The notes under the pieces are model-generated. The model was not told the DNA's origin, did not search any database, and worked only from the letters and a program-made list of their open reading frames with translations. 64,000 nt of DNA from Pyrocephalus nanus (lineage: Eukaryota > Chordata > Aves > Passeriformes > Tyrannidae). The stretch covers positions 74,685,843 to 74,749,842 of the forward strand of contig CM076260.1 of NCBI GenBank assembly GCA_038380795.1, read 5' to 3'. Made by a program: the position numbers and the translations under genes. Within the stretch, counting starts at the first letter, position 1, and each line of letters starts with the position of its first letter. Positions 25,488-39,982 of this stretch are shown here, piece by piece.

Positions 25488-28400
25488 CCACCCTCAAAGA
25501 CAGCCTTTACAGAAGGTATGGGATGCCAGTAAGGTCTCCTTCCATGCTATGAAACAATGTCCTATTACAACATTCTGTAATTTAAACATAAATACAGAAA
25601 CATCTCCTTTCACTGCGCTTGACTCTGCTTCTGCTAACTAGAGAACAGAAGACAAGTACAACCCAACTTTAGTAAGATTTTCACTGAGCAGTATGCCCAA
25701 CTTAGTTGACCATTGCTGGGCGGAACACTTAAGGGAATACACCACGTAAAAAGGACAGAGTACCTAGGTGGTAACAACTGAAAAAAAAAATGGGCATTGC
25801 TCACTGCATGCAAATCAGCACGATTATCAAGGGCTGAAAGGAGACATTAAGTATATTCTAGTCAAAGTTCACACTTGGAAGTCGTTAAGAGCAATAAAAA
25901 AAATAAATCTGTCAGTTAGAAAACCTAAGTCATATGTTAACATTCAAGGCATGGAGCTGGGAGAAGGAAGGGAAAAGTAGTAGAAGAAAGTAAATTAACT
26001 GCAAAGAGAACTGCTAGATAAATTATTTTCTTACCAGTGTTTCTCTCTACCTTTAAGTCTATACAACATCTAAAACAAATCAGTTTTGCAGTCCTACACA
26101 TGGCCTGAGCAGGATTGGATTGCTTGATCCCTCAGGTTAGGAAGCATATGAACACATAGCCTGAAGTACATACAAGATACAAATGTATGCACCAGTAGGG
26201 CCAGGAGGCTTGCATGTGTTAAGCTCAGATCTCTTCTCTTTAGCATCTATGTGGATCACGAGCACAAAACCTAGTGGCTTAACTAAAGAAGGAAAGAAGG
26301 TGTTGGGCTATTTATTTTAAGAAACGGATATAAGAGAGGAGACTATTGCAATACTGGGTCAAACAAAGAGAAGGAAGGAGTATGAGAAAGCTCCAGAAAA
26401 GGGAGCATGTGGGTGCTGAGGGGCACATAGTAGAATACATGTCCCAGTAGAATGCAGTCCGTCATCACCCATCCATTGATCTTATAGCCAAAGCTGGAGG
26501 GTTAGTATGAGGGACTGATTTTTCTGGCAAAAGAAAACTAAATAAACAAATAAACAGAAATCCCATTCCAGTTTAGTTAAGATTTTTCACTCAACACTAC
26601 AGTAATAGATGAAAAAAGCCAAAATAATTTTAAATCAACCAGAGGTGAAAACCATTAATACTACACCATCTACTTCAGTTTGATATTCACAAAGAAGAGA
26701 GATGAGAGACCAGGAAACCTGAAGCTTTAAACAATGAAGTAATTACTTTATTACATAGTTCTAGAAGCTGTACACACAGCATCTCATATTAAACCCCACA
26801 CACCTAACACAATGGAGAATTCTGCTTTAGTTTCCTGTGTGAACTTAGTAATAAAAAACAATAAAGGGCAACCGCAATACAAACATGGAGATTCAAGACA
26901 AAAATCATCTAACTTAATTAAACACACTTGTCAACTACAACATAATTTCAGTATGCAGTTTGTCAATTTCTGTATTTTCAGTTACTTCTTAAAACCACAC
27001 TGAACCCCAACCCACCCCACCCAAAAAAAAGGCTTAAATTTAAAAACAGCCTAATTTTAACTTTTTAGCTACATCACTTCATTATCTTGATAAAAATATC
27101 AATCCTAACAACTCCTTACAGTGGTAATAATCCTATGATACAGCAAGTTTCCTTCTACTTCATCCAGTAATACTACACCTCTGTAATTTGAAATCTACCA
27201 TAGTTCCATACACTAACCCATTTAAGAAAAACGAAGTATTTCAAACACTTATTTCTAATTTAAGAACGCTGTTGAAGAACATTGTCTCTAAGCCAAACTA
27301 TATCAAACGCAAAGTAAGCGAGATCCTAAGATTACCTTGCTAAATCTACAAGTAATATAAGTGCTGGCTGCCCTGGAGACAAAGTTAGCTGAAATGCATA
27401 CAGCTGTCATATAATTGATACTCTTCCTCCTGCTCAGACAAAGCTACCGACTGCCAAATGCTATCTAATAATTAGCATATGTAAAGCAAAAGGGCTAGAC
27501 TATGCCATCAGTTTATCTGCTCTTTAGAAAATAGTTTTGAATGAAACCTGCAGCCCATTCTGACCTTCAAAATTCTAAATCAAAAAAGGCTTGTCAATAG
27601 AAATAAAACAGGGGAAAAAAAACCACAAAGAAGTCTATTTACAGGTGTATTCTAATTTTTAGAAATGCACAGGAAGATATTTCTAAGTGTTTTCCTCTTT
27701 AAAAAATAATCCTACTTTAGGGAAGGATGAAAACAATCAGAGTCAAAAATCAAAGTCATATTCTTTGTATCTGGCTTCTAAACATGGTACAACAATAACA
27801 CCCATCACTAAGTCAGAAAAATTAACTAAATATCTGTGAATGGTGCTTTGGAGCCAACCAAAAAATAAAGAAAGGCGAAGTGGAAATAGACAGTCTATCT
27901 AATCTGTCAGTCACCCAAACATAATTAGCTGTTATCATCATTAACAACAATAAAGATCACTTTTCTATGGTCTCCAAGAGACAAATAACAAAAGGAAGGA
28001 TGTTACATACAGAAATGCCTGGGCTTCTCTTTTCTTCTAAAAAGACAGCATATATGCTTAACAAAAAGTACATGAAATAGAAGCATGTGTTCCTGTCCCT
28101 CTTCAAAATAACCACTTCAAAAAATGTTTTAAAATTTAGTTTATATTTTGGAGAAAACTTTGTTGCTGCAGCAGACTTTGATCTTCAGCATTCGATGGCA
28201 TTTAGCCCTGCCCTTCCTGAAGCTGTCTGGAGCAGTTAATGTCACTAGTCTAAAATATGACAGAAAAATCTCAAGAAATTTCAAGAAAAAACCTTTCTGT
28301 TTATTTATTTTTAAATATGATTTCTTTCCATCCATATCATTGTCTCATATTTGCAGTAAGATAAAACAGAAAAACTGTGTTCAAGCTAACAGTGGATGAA

Positions 28401-29274
28401 GCGGAGGATCTGGGAAAATTCTGTGTTCCTCCTTCCCCCTTCTCACAGGCTGCCACGCCAGACAAAGTACACACTTCATTCATAAGGAGGAATTTCACAA
28501 GGCAGCAAATCAGGTTACTAGGCTAAATAACAGGAGCGAGATGGCAAGACAAAGAAAAAAAAATTGCAAAAAGTCTAATAGATAAGAATTACAAAGTACT
28601 GTTCACAGCAAATGAATAACTTTTTAGAGAACCATGAAAGATAGAGTACTTGTGAGGTTTCTATTTTTGAAAGTAAATGCTTCCTCGCCTCTTGCCCTCT
28701 CCTCCCCCCTCAACTTTGCAAACAGACAGGGCTCAGAGTGTGCTGGGTTAATAACCAGACCAGGTCAGCCTGCAAGAGATTATTTTAAGCTGTCTACATT
28801 TTTTAGATAGGAGTGAATGAGATAGGCTACCCAGGAGAAGATCAAATATAACAAGAGGTCATCTGTATCAGAAAATCAATATTTTAAGACTAAAATTTAC
28901 TGAAAACAAAAATTTAGACATTGCATTGACAGGGTAAAAAATATTACAGCATAGCCAGTTTCACAGAATTCAAAGCTCTCATATATCTTTTAGACAAGTC
29001 ATTTTGACCCTGGAAAATGATTCTAAAACCTCATTAAATCTTTTTGCCTCCTAATTAACTGAGCCTGAAAAATATTCTGATGTCTATTACCCTGCTACCT
29101 AAGCTCACTAACCAAAGAATGAACAACCCAAGCATTTTCCCGCAACTAGATTAAGAAAGAGCTGCAAGTGACCTTGACTTAATCTTTTTAATTAATGGAA
29201 TTTATCAATATGTTCTAGCTTTTTTTCCTGCTTGAATAATAGACATCAATTTCTCCCCTTTTGCTATTTTCTCA
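25488..29274. other. Intronic sequence without recognised features
   Basis: Mostly unique. The stretch 26080-26500 is a little GC-richer and might be an unrecognised old repeat, but no family was identified. Confidence 0.5.
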
Positions 29275-30640
29275 GAACCACACAGAGTCTGTAGGGTCGG
29301 AAGGGACCACTGGAGATTATCTAGCCCAATCCCCCTGGGTCAGATAGATTAGCTGCTCATGACCATGTCTATTTCTGTTTTAAATATCTTCAAGGATGGA
29401 AAATCCACAGCCTCTCCTGGAGGCCTGTTCCACTGCCCAATCACCCTCATCAGAAAAGTCTCTTCTTATGTTCAGATGGAATTCCACATAATTCAAATTA
29501 TGCCCATGGCCTCTTGTCCTGTCACTGGGCATCACTGAAAATCACCTAACTCCTCTTTACACCCTTCCTTCAAGTATTTATACATTGATGAGATCCTCCC
29601 GAGCTTTCTCTAGGCTAATTAGCTCCAGCTCACTCAGCTGGAACATTTCCCTGTGTGAGAAATGTCCCTTAACCTTCTTTGTGGCCTGCACCGGATGCTC
29701 TCCAGTATGTCCATCTCTCTCTTGTACTGGGAAACCCAGAACTGCACCTGGTGTTACAGGTGTGGCCTCACCAGCGCTGCCACAAGGACACTTTGCTGGG
29801 TTTTTTCCCCCCAGCTGCAGGAATCGGCACTTTTTTGACCTAGGGATGTTCTCCTCTGCCTGTTCGTCTTCTTGAGGTCCCTCTGGATGGCAGCCCATCC
29901 ACACTCCTCCTGGTTTTGCATCTGGAAATACCTTCCAGGATTACTTGCTCTGTCACCTTCACAGGGACAGGCAAGGCTTATCGACCTGTACTTACCAAGA
30001 TTCTTCTTGGTCAGTCTTTTTTTTAGCCCTCAGGAACCTCTCCAAATTGCATGACCCTTTGAAGAAAATCAAGAGTGCCCTCACACTGACATCAATCAGC
30101 TCCATCAGCATTCATGGATGTACACTCTATCCAGTCCCATGGACTTCATGATCAGTTTGTTTAAATATCCCTTAATTTAATCACCTTCCACTGATGGTAA
30201 ATCTTGCTTCCTTCACACTGTCTGGGGTTCCAGAAGGTCAGTCTTACCAGTGAAGACTGAAGTGAAAAATCTATTGAACACTTTAACTTTTTCTGTGCCT
30301 GTTGTCACCAGATCCCCTATCTCACTATCAGGGGACTCATGTTTTCCCTAGCATTCATTCTATTGCTTATGTACTTGCAAGAGGGGATTTTTGTTGCCCT
30401 TCACATCGTTCACCAGCTTTAATTTCAGAAGGGTTTTGGCTCTCCCTGAACCATTTTCAAATTCTTGTATTTTTTTTCCATTTCCCATCTTTCCCATGTT
30501 TTTCATGTTCTGTTTCTCCAGTTTCTCTAAGAAGTCTCTCCTTCAGAGATGCATTGCTCTTTTTCCAACCTTCCCACTCATGCTGCATAGTTCTAGTAAC
30601 AACCAGAAACAAGTTCATAGGATGTTTTTGAGCCATTTTG
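29275..30640 (-). mobile_element. Longer CR1 LINE fragment
   Basis: The plus strand begins with the reversed CR1 tail (GGGTCGGAAGGGACCACTGG, then ATCTAGCCCAATCCCCC) and the typical 3' reverse-transcriptase region (GGAGGCCTGTTCCACTGCCC, CCTCTTGTCCTGTCACTGGG, CTCCAGTATGTCC). From about 29860 it includes sequence from further upstream in the element: the reversed segment for the pre-reverse-transcriptase linker (CCAGTCCCATGGACTTCATG) and the preceding region near 30250-30450. The whole stretch is diverged, so the left part (29275-29860) is more certain than the right. Confidence 0.8.
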
Positions 30641-31934
30641 CATTTTATCTTCAAAAATATTTGCATTAATTCTTAATTATTTCAAATATTTCATTAGAAG
30701 ATTTTTCTGCATGAGCCAGAAACAAAGGATTTCAATTAAGATAATTTATTGTAATCCTTCACTTTGTATACAAGAACAACACATAAATCATTTTGCTAAA
30801 ATAAATTAGATCATGTGTGTCCTTTCTGCCCTCCCTCACAACTTTTTTTCATTCTTTTTATTTGGTTATTAAGACGTTTGTTGTTTTTTCTTACATCTCT
30901 TTAGTTAGCACTAGTGTTGCCTCAGCCTCTTCCTCAAAGAGAAAATATATATTACATTTGCTAAGGGCTAGGGAAAAGAAGTTTAACACTAGTTTTTCTT
31001 ATTTTTATTTTTAATTAGCTGTCTCTTTCCCTTCTAAGACTCATCACTCTCTAGTTCTTGACCCTAACTCTCCCAACCAACCTGCCAACACTGCCTTTTT
31101 TTTTCCCATGCCCTCTCCAAAAGAGCTAACACAAAATGCACATTAGTAAGCTCGTCTGTTTTATTAACATGCATGTTACTTTACCTTGACTCGTACTTTG
31201 ATGGAACTCACAAAAATGCAGTCAATAATAATAAGTCAACTAATGCTTCTTTACTGTTATCTCTTTGTTATTTAGAGTGATACAGCATTTGTAGAGGTGA
31301 GAGAATCCTACTTCTTTCCAAGTTCCAGTAAACTAAATGGAAAGATCCAGCCAAACTAATAAATCTTTCCAGAACCACAGACTTTGCAGAGCACAGTTGC
31401 AGAAAGACATAACATGGCATAGGGGGGTTTTTTTGGCTCACTGCCTATAGGAACCAAAATAGTCTTCTGCCTCAACTGGTAAGTCCTCCTAGATTTATGA
31501 CAGTCAGAAGGGACACAGACTGGGAAGACCAACTCTGCAGATTGGTATGATTTTACAAAAAAAAAAAGGAAGAATGCACAGCATTACTAGTATTTTGTAG
31601 TATGTGATTAACTTTTTAAAAAAATATTGGTTCACTTATCCTTATAACCTTCCCACCCAGGGGGCAGATGAAAATTAAGACTTTTGACATCATCAAGACT
31701 AAAGCATACATGCCTTGAAAAATTAAGCAGCTTGATATTTTATTTATACTTAAGTATAAATACTTCTCAGAGAGGAACTAAAGGATACCAATTTGGAGAC
31801 TGAGAAGACCACACAGCATTACCGAACATATTGCATTGCTATTGACAAAAACGGTATGTGCCTATCTGCATTTCTAGCTAGTTGTTTTTCACTTACTGGT
31901 TAGAGCTAAAATTCCATCATTATTCCCTCATCAC
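30641..31934. other. Intronic unique sequence
   Basis: AT-rich, with a pyrimidine-rich part near 30810-31110. Nothing recognised. Confidence 0.55.
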
Positions 31935-32425
31935 ATCTAGTGTACTGTGTTCTAGATTCCCCAGTGCAAGAACAACATGGAATGATAGGAGCAAATCCAG
32001 AAAAGTGCCACTAAAAAGATTGAGGGATTGGAGCATCATTCATGTGAGGAAAGCCTGAGGGAGCTGGGACTGTTCACAATGGAGAAGAGAAGGCTCAGAG
32101 GGGATCTTACAAGTGCTTAACTGGAGGCAGCGAAACAGAAGCCAGACTCTTCTCATTGGTGTTCAATGACAGGATAAGAGGCAGTAAGAGAGGAAACACA
32201 TGAACCTCCATCTAAATACAAGAAAAAATTTTTTGACTGAGAGTCAGACAATAAAACAGGTTGCTGAGAAAGCTTGTGGAGCCTCCACCCTTGAGGATAT
32301 TTAAAACCTGACTTAACCCTGACTTAACCCTGAGCAACCTGCTCTAGCTGATCATCCTGTAGTAGGGGGGTTAGACTACTTGATCTCAAAAGGTGCCTGT
32401 CCTACTCAGAAATTTTATGATTTAT
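31935..32425 (+). mobile_element. CR1 LINE 3' fragment
   Basis: Plus-strand CR1 3' region: GAGGAAAGCCTGAGGGAGCT, GGAGAAGAGAAGGCTCAGAG, GGGATCTTACAAGTGC, GTTCAATGACAGGATAAGAG, then GAGCAACCTGCTCTAGCTGA and a tail with GGGGGGTTAGACTACTTGAT. It includes a small local duplication of TGACTTAACCC near 32311-32333. It is 5'-truncated and antisense to SIPA1L2. Confidence 0.92.
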
Positions 32426-34282
32426 CTAATACAGTTCAAGTTCTGAAAACAATTTTCTTTGTGCCCAATGCATGCCATGTTTTCCATGATAAAGTTGTGT
32501 CACACTATACATATACTATTAGATCACATTTACTGCTATAAATTTTTGATTACATTAGTTTCTGAATATATGGTATGTTTAAGCTCAAACTACACTGTTC
32601 TATCTACTCCCATATCATAACTATCAACACCATATACAAAATGTCAATAGATCAGGTTTTCCTCAATTTACATGAATATATAATTAGAAGCCGGTTCATC
32701 CCACGGTTACAAACACACTTCCAGAACACCAAACACAAGATTGGATAGGGTGTCCCATATACACATCCCTATACAATAACTATCAGAAATATAAAAGGAA
32801 TAGTGGTTCACTAGCTTGTAGTTCAGTTTATCAGTAGATAAACAATGCACATCATTAAAGAGTGGACATCTGCAACCCTCATTCTTTCTGCAGTGTTAGT
32901 ATATTATAACTACTATTACTCTGAATCACAGAAAGAGAGCAAAAGAAAATAAAAATTGTATTTTACAGTTTCTTCCAGACTTCTTTAAACATCCACTATG
33001 CCTTGGCTAACTATACAGCCAAAAGATAAAGCAAATGCAATACTCAAAGTGGTTAGCACACTATTCTAGACTAGATTTACCAGTGTTAAGTTCTCTTGTA
33101 CTACATTAGCATTATTCAAATGCAGATATTCCTGACAACACACAATGCAAAATATGTTACAATATTTTCCTCTCAGTCAGGCTGAAGCAAAACACACTGT
33201 TTATATGAAAAGCAGTAGGTAAAATTTTCAAAGGTATGTTATACACCGCCTTTAATATAGAACTTCATCAGGCTCAGTAACACAGGAGTCTGGTGATCTT
33301 CTTTTGTATTACAGAACTATTTACTGAGAAATGGAGTCTCAGATGAGAAGTGGAAAGAAACTATTAACTTGATGTGAGCAAAGGAAGCCACTTAAAATCT
33401 GATAAATGATAACATGTAGCTATTAAACATCCACCTAGTTTAACTGCTGTAGCACACAGAGGGCAGAGGGGCTCAGGTGGCTGGACAGAAAGTTCAATTT
33501 GGTTTCTTGTATCAAAGCATATGGCAAACATGGCAATGAAGGTCAATTATTCAGACTCTCCTAAATTTAATTCTTTGAATAGATTGACAAGCCTGTAAAG
33601 AATCCCAAAGCAATTATCTTACTTCGTACAAATATCTAATGCATAATAAACTTAAAATAAAAATTTTTTTAAAATCTGGATTCAGAATTTTTTTTCCTCC
33701 TAGAAACAATATGTAGTCAGAAATGAAAGTTAAAAGTTTAACTTGTGTCATCAATATGATAGACAAACAAAACTACTACACTAAATCTCTTTAGATGACA
33801 GACTGTATTCAGTCAACATAAAGTATTTCTAAACATGAGCCATACACTAAAACTATGAACAATCCAGACAAAAAGATCAAGAAGTTTGTATAGGCAGGAG
33901 GTATAGGAGGATGACTGCACCTCAATTCCTGGTGCAGAAAATATCAAAATGCTATGATTTTTGCCAACTAGAGGCTTGGGAACTTCTACAAGCAACCTAA
34001 TTAGCCCTTACAAAGGACATTCTTTCTTGTTATTATGTTAGTGTCTATTTCTGGTCATATTAGCTCTTCTCCAGAGGAGGACCAAGCTAAGAACTTCCAG
34101 ATCATCAAAACTGTGATTTTATTTTTGGCTTATCTGATGCATTAAGGAACACAATCATCATTCTGCATAGTAACAGCTGTATAAAAAGCACTGCTTCAAA
34201 GTGGCTGTACCATACACTTCAATACTAACAAGAGGCAGTCTGCCAAGTTGCAGATTTAAGAAAACAGCTGAACTTCCTTTGA
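32426..34282. other. Intronic unique sequence
   Basis: AT-rich, no recognised gene or repeat; no ORF with recognisable similarity. Confidence 0.55.
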
Positions 34283-34676
34283 ACACAGGCTGAGAGTTGA
34301 TTTTTTTCAGCCTGGAGAAGAGAAGGCTCTGGGAACACCTCGTAGCAGCCTCACCATGGATAAAAGGGGGCTTAAAAGAGAGCTGGAGAGGGACGTTTTA
34401 CAAGGCCATGCAGCGACAGGATGAGGAGGTAATGGCTTTAAACTGAAAGAGTGTAGAATTAAACTAGATATTAGGAGGAAATTGTTTACTATGAGGCTGG
34501 TGAGGCACTGGAACAGGTTGACCGAGAAGTTGTGGGTGGAATTGCTCAATACCAGGTTGGATGCGGTCCTGAGCAACACAGTCAGGTGGAAGGTGTCCCT
34601 GCCATAGGCAGAGGGGTTGGAATTGGATGATCCTCAAAGTCCCTTTCAACTCAAACTGTTCTATCATTCTATGACT
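34283..34676 (+). mobile_element. CR1 LINE 3' fragment
   Basis: Plus-strand CR1 3' end: CAGCCTGGAGAAGAGAAGGC, GGCACTGGAACAGGTTGACC, GAGAAGTTGTGGGTGGAATT, GTCCCTGCCATAGGCAGAGG and the terminal TTCTATCATTCTATGACT, close to the standard CR1 octamer tail. It is 5'-truncated, and the preserved tail suggests a relatively young copy. Confidence 0.93.
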
Positions 34677-37600
34677 AACTTGTATGCTGAGCCATATAAA
34701 TGATTCTCTTGTGGGTTTGTTAAGATGCTTTAGGTATCCCAAAGAAATATAATTTGTGAGATGTCAAACATCAAGAAGGGAGCAGCACAGCTGCCTTTGT
34801 ATTTAAAAAGTATTTTAAAATACTACAAACATAATAAAAATATATCTTCCACTGGTTACAAAGTACGCTTACCTTTGGCTAGAAGGATTCCCAAGGGATG
34901 CCAACTTCAGTCACTCTTTTTCTGATATCAGCACAATGGAGATACCTGCAAGTCAAATGAGAAAGGTTTGTTGTTTTTAGTTTTAGGTGAACATGTCCAC
35001 TTATGAGACTAAGGCATAAGGAAAAAAATATTTAAATTCGAGTAAAATGAAAATCTACTGCTTTCTACATGCAAATAAAATATCAGGAGCAACTCATTGG
35101 CTTTAAAATTCAGCACAGCGTAACACATACCACATGTATGCGTTGCAAAAGAGAATTTAAAGGTGTTATCAGTGCAAGTTCCTGGCAATAACTGGAAAAA
35201 AAGCATTGCTAGGGCAAGAGGTCATGAACCAGTAGGTGCTGAACCAACAGACTGTTTCATTATGGATCTGCTTCAAAGGTCACAATAAAGGGTCCATAGC
35301 TATCTTGAACTGTATAATAAAAGGCAAGTAGCCTAATCACAAGGATAAGAAAGATTCATGAAGTTCCATAAAATGCTTTGAAAGAACATAGCAGTAAGTT
35401 CATCCAAAAAAATTTAGAAGCATGCTCTGAGGATCTGTGGGATGACTTACAGCAAAGAGACTATCTAAGAGTACAAAATTTACATTTGACATTTTTACAT
35501 TTACTTCTCCGTGAAGGTAAATAAAAACATTTATAAAATAAAAATATTTTAGCTAGGTTTGTGTGATCACAGAGACAAATCATAAAACTACCATGTACCA
35601 TAAAGGTGATTTGGCTTTCTATTTTATATCAGTGTTAACAAAGCTTCAAAAGGAGTTCATTTTAGCATAATCTCAGATAGTAAAATCAGGCTGAAAAAAT
35701 ACACAATGATGTATTCATACTGAAAGAAAGGAAAAAGGACACACATAGAGCAGGAACAGATGTTATTTCCTGTACTAAATCACCACCATAGGGATAAAAA
35801 TAATTCTAGTAAGTATTTTACAGAAAAGTGCATACAATGGAAAAGAACACAAAGTCTCAAAATCCTACGTCAACTGCAAATCAAGGTTGATAGACACCAG
35901 TAACATAAACAAACAAAAAGCCCATAAAGATGGAATGCAGGACAGTTTACTGTTTTCCCTCTTTCTAGGCCTACTCATAACTAGGCAAACACTTGAGGCT
36001 TCTTTTACCAGTATGCTCACAGTAGCAAAAAACCTCTTGGTGTAGTTATAACCTAAAACTGGAGTAAACACTTTCGCCAGTGAGACTTTCATGGGAGAAC
36101 TAAAACAAAACTAAACTGTGTCAGTAGAAGTGTTGGCCAATATCATTAGATAACTGATCTGTTTGCCAATAGAAGACACAATTAAAAAAATCCAGGACAT
36201 TAAACAGAAGTTTCTCATTCCTAACCTAATCCTAACCTAAAAATTACATCTGATAGTGACAAATTTCACACGTGAATGTCACTCTAGTAAAACCTGAAAC
36301 TAAAGCCACAGTAAATGCTAAAAGCAAAAACATGAGAAGAAAGCAACTGCAAAAGAGCAACTGCAAAAATGGAAAATAATTTTTTTAGAATGGCTATGGA
36401 ATCTGGTCAATTCTTGAAAAGAAACTGCTTTCAATTTTCTATAAATAAGTTCCTGAGAATATTATCCTTATTAAAATTGTCTTTCTCATAAAAAAAGTCT
36501 TCATACTTTCCAATCACTGGAAGACCAAGCTTCAAAGTATCTGCCTCAAAGACAATTTCTAGACTATTTACAGGGGTAAAAAGTGGAATCAACTGATCCT
36601 CAGAGTAAAGTAGGATTTAGAGGATTATGTTGTTTTTTTGTGAGGCAGCCAAATGGAAAAACATTAGGCCTTGTCCACATACTAATTTTTTCTTTAATCC
36701 AAAAGTCTTATATAGAACACTGCATCAGGAAAAAAAAATTTAAGATTTGAGAAGAAAAATAATTTTATATATTTAAAACATAATTTATTATTTCATCAGC
36801 ATTCAAAAATTTTCTTGATAACATCCTGCTCCTACACTCATGAAGATCTACAAATGGGAAAACCTCAAAACTTCAATCAATGTACGTTCCTTTAAACTTA
36901 CATAAAGTAACAAATTATAAATCAGAAGTAACTATGTCTATTTTCTTACATGTACTTTAAAACTTATTTGTAGTGTATTAGACATCATAAAACTGCTGTG
37001 CATTAGGCAAGCATCATAGATCTGTTTTTCCTGGACATCTCATCTTTTACTGATCCCAGAGTCAGAGCTGGGTTGCTTTGTTCTCTCAGAAGCAATATAT
37101 GCATTTCATTTGCTGGTTCCTTAATCTTTATCTACATGTGCACTGGAATTTAAAACCTTGTTTCTACAGGGATTGTCACTGAGGAAGTCAAGTTGGCCAA
37201 TAACAAGGCAAAGAAGAGTTTACATTAAAAGATACCTGAAATGCAGGTAGAAATAACTCCTGAATAGAAAAGTCAATCTTTATTAGTAGTCCTGTTTAGC
37301 AAAAGCTCAGACATTCATAACTGTGGCCTGCTCTACACTCCACCTCATTTTCAACTACAAAAAAAATTAATCTTTTGAGTGAATATTTGGTATTACTTAT
37401 GTCCAAATCTTTTCACATTTTTTATTCATATTTTGTTGTTGTCGGAAAAGCAGAAAGAGAGACTAATATCAGTATCTGATATCTGATTTTCTCTGGGCCT
37501 ATTTTCTTTCTCTACCCAAAAGGTTTTCAATATGCAGAAGAAATTGATTCCACAAAGAATGAGCAGACAGGTAGCATCCTAGTCAGGAAAAGCCTAGTTC

Positions 37601-38089
37601 CAAGCAGGCTTCCTAGTGCTCTAAAACTCTGCACAGATGGTCACTGCAGAGCTAAGCTCCACAGCAAGTCCAGTATGTCCAGAATAGCAACTTGCCATGT
37701 TCAATCTACACAGTAAGTCTGACGTACCCAGGGCACACTCGACTTACAGAACTGGAGCTGTATTTCTGATGGCATATCCAAGGGAAAAAATAAATTCCAC
37801 ATAGGACCATGAAGGCTAGCTAATGCCTTGTTGAGTCATTTGTTCTGGATTGTGGGATACTGTTGGCATTTGTCTCTTCAACACTCTGGACTTTTAAGAA
37901 GAAACCTTATGGTTTCCTCTTACACCTAGACTAAGTCTCATTCATGAGTGCAGTAGCTCTTTTAGTAACACTCTGCCTTGAATAAAGAATTAGAAAGCTA
38001 TAGAGAGAAAGCAAACAAGCAGACAGACACTTCTGGCCTAGAAGAACAGAAAACCAAATACAGGCAGCAAAGGAATTATTCTATTTCTT
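34677..38089. other. Intronic unique sequence
   Basis: AT-rich. A 14-bp tandem duplication (GCAACTGCAAAAGA unit) lies near 36344-36370 and CCTAACCTAATCCTAACCTA near 36220-36240. Nothing coding. Confidence 0.55.
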
Positions 38090-38205
38090 GTGCCAGGACA
38101 AAGACAGGGCCCATGCACTTAGTGCCATGGTCTAGTAACTGCGGTGGTGGTTGGACTTGATGATCTCAGAGGTCTTTTCCAATCCGGCTGATTCTATGAT
38201 TTGTC
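38090..38205 (+). mobile_element. Short CR1-type 3' tail
   Basis: The stretch AGTGCCATGGTCTAGTAACT, GGTTGGACTTGATGATCTCA, GAGGTCTTTTCCAATCC and GATTCTATGATTTG matches the 3' tail of avian CR1 subfamilies that carry the 'ggtctagt' form. It is about 115 bp and could also be the tail of a CR1-mobilised SINE. Confidence 0.75.
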
Positions 38206-38338
38206 AAGGCACATCAGAAGACAGACCACTTTCAGTTGCCATTTACATACACAGTTGCTCATACTCCAGCCTTATTTGCCAAAGTAGGCTGAAATACCCA
38301 GATATTAGGACTTCTATATGAGCAATTGGATCCATTTA

Positions 38339-38353
38339 GGGGGGGCGGGGGGG
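38339..38353 (+). repeat. G-rich run (G7-C-G7)
   Basis: Seven G, one C, seven G. Short homopolymer-like tract in AT-rich intron. Confidence 0.85.
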
Positions 38354-39885
38354 AATCACTTCTTTAACATGTAACACTGCTGTTAAAGCTTTTTCTACTG
38401 AAGTACCACTTTTGAAACAAAAATGTATTATCTATCTACTGTTCAGTATCTATGAAGCAAACAAGATTCTTTCCTTTCTTCTTTGCCACACTTACAATTG
38501 CCTTTTCATGATATTCAAGTATTAGGAATCAACTTGAACTTAATATATAACAAAAGAAACTACAAAAAACTGCTACAATAAATTTTCATTTTTGAGTGTG
38601 ACTTAAGTACAAGAACTGCAGATAAAAGAGATACAGCGAATGACAAGTATCTTTGTTTTCAGATTTTTCCCTACTTGCTCAGTTTTAGTGGCAAAGCTTT
38701 TGTCAGTCCTATCATCTTAAACACATGAGGTTTCAAGACAGAAATATTGTTCCATAATGCTTAAGCAGAATTTGGAGTTAAATACCTAATCAACGTTTCT
38801 TACTGATAGTAAAGGTTCTTGCTAGTGCTACAGAGGGTAAATGAAAATCAAGTAGCTATTCACAGGAATTAATTTTATAATGCAGGCAAGAATAAAATAA
38901 CCTGATTCACACCAGAATTATAGTTAGTACATTTCACATTTGAAGAACTTTCAAATATAAACACATTCCATGCACATTGGAAACCATTACTTCCATGAAA
39001 AATACAATTATGACACTTGTCTAGCAAAGATATCTGTATTTCAAAGACAGACAGCTGGAAGACAGATGTGCAAAAGTAACTTGAACATGTATCTAAAAAT
39101 ACAAGTATCAAAAGTGCTTGTTTATAGATAAAAGCCACATAAAAAAAAAAAAGCTAAGAGCTTATACAAAGTGTAGTCTATCTCTGATTTACTTCTTACA
39201 GTGATCACAGGTTACACACAAGATTTGGGACCAAATCACAGCACTCCATGTCCTAGCTCTCCTGCTTCAATTTTAGCAACTAATGGAGGTATCTAGCACA
39301 TTTCAGGGTCAAGACTGAAATTGTTACATGTATTTTGCCATGTATTTCCCTTCCAAATACTAAATTCAATTTCACTCCATATAACTTTCCATATTCCCAA
39401 CACAATAGGCTGATCTCTGTAAAGGCACTTTTCCTTCCTTTCATACAGAAAATATCCTGTAAACAGCCTATATCCCCACTCTCTAAGTGACTCCTTTTGT
39501 TTACAGGAAGGAAAGGGAACAGAAATCTTGCCATAAAACAGTGAGAGCTAAAAAGTTCTGTTTCACTTCCTACTGTGCAGGTGTTTCATACAAGAAATCC
39601 ATTGTAATTCTTCATTTCAGAGAGAAAACGTGCTGCTTCTTTTTGAAATACAGACTGAGAAATAGAAAACAATAAGGCTAAGGAAGTACCAGCCTGCTTT
39701 ACTGTGAAACAAAACAAAGATATACAATAACCATTGCTTTGAAACTTGCGAAATCTCTAGCTTTGGACACCACATATTTTATACATTGACTTGTAAACTG
39801 GGTTTTCCTTCTAAATCCATAAGTTCTTTCCTAATTTTATGTCGCCCAGCTAAACATGTATAGATCAATATTCCAGACATCACTG

Positions 39886-39982
39886 AAAAAAAAAAAACAA
39901 ACCAAAAACACTAGCCAAAACCCAAACACCCAAACCCAGCAAAGGAACATAAATAAAAACACAACAAAAAACCCTCAAACTT
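39886..39982 (+). repeat. A/C-rich low-complexity sequence
   Basis: A 12-A run, then degenerate CAAAC/CCAAA repeats up to ACCCTCAAAC. No coding or transposon similarity. Confidence 0.85.

Noticed and set aside
32311..32335. Telomere-like TTAACCC repeat
   Set aside because: Only two copies of an 11-bp duplication inside a CR1 fragment; not TTAGGG-type.
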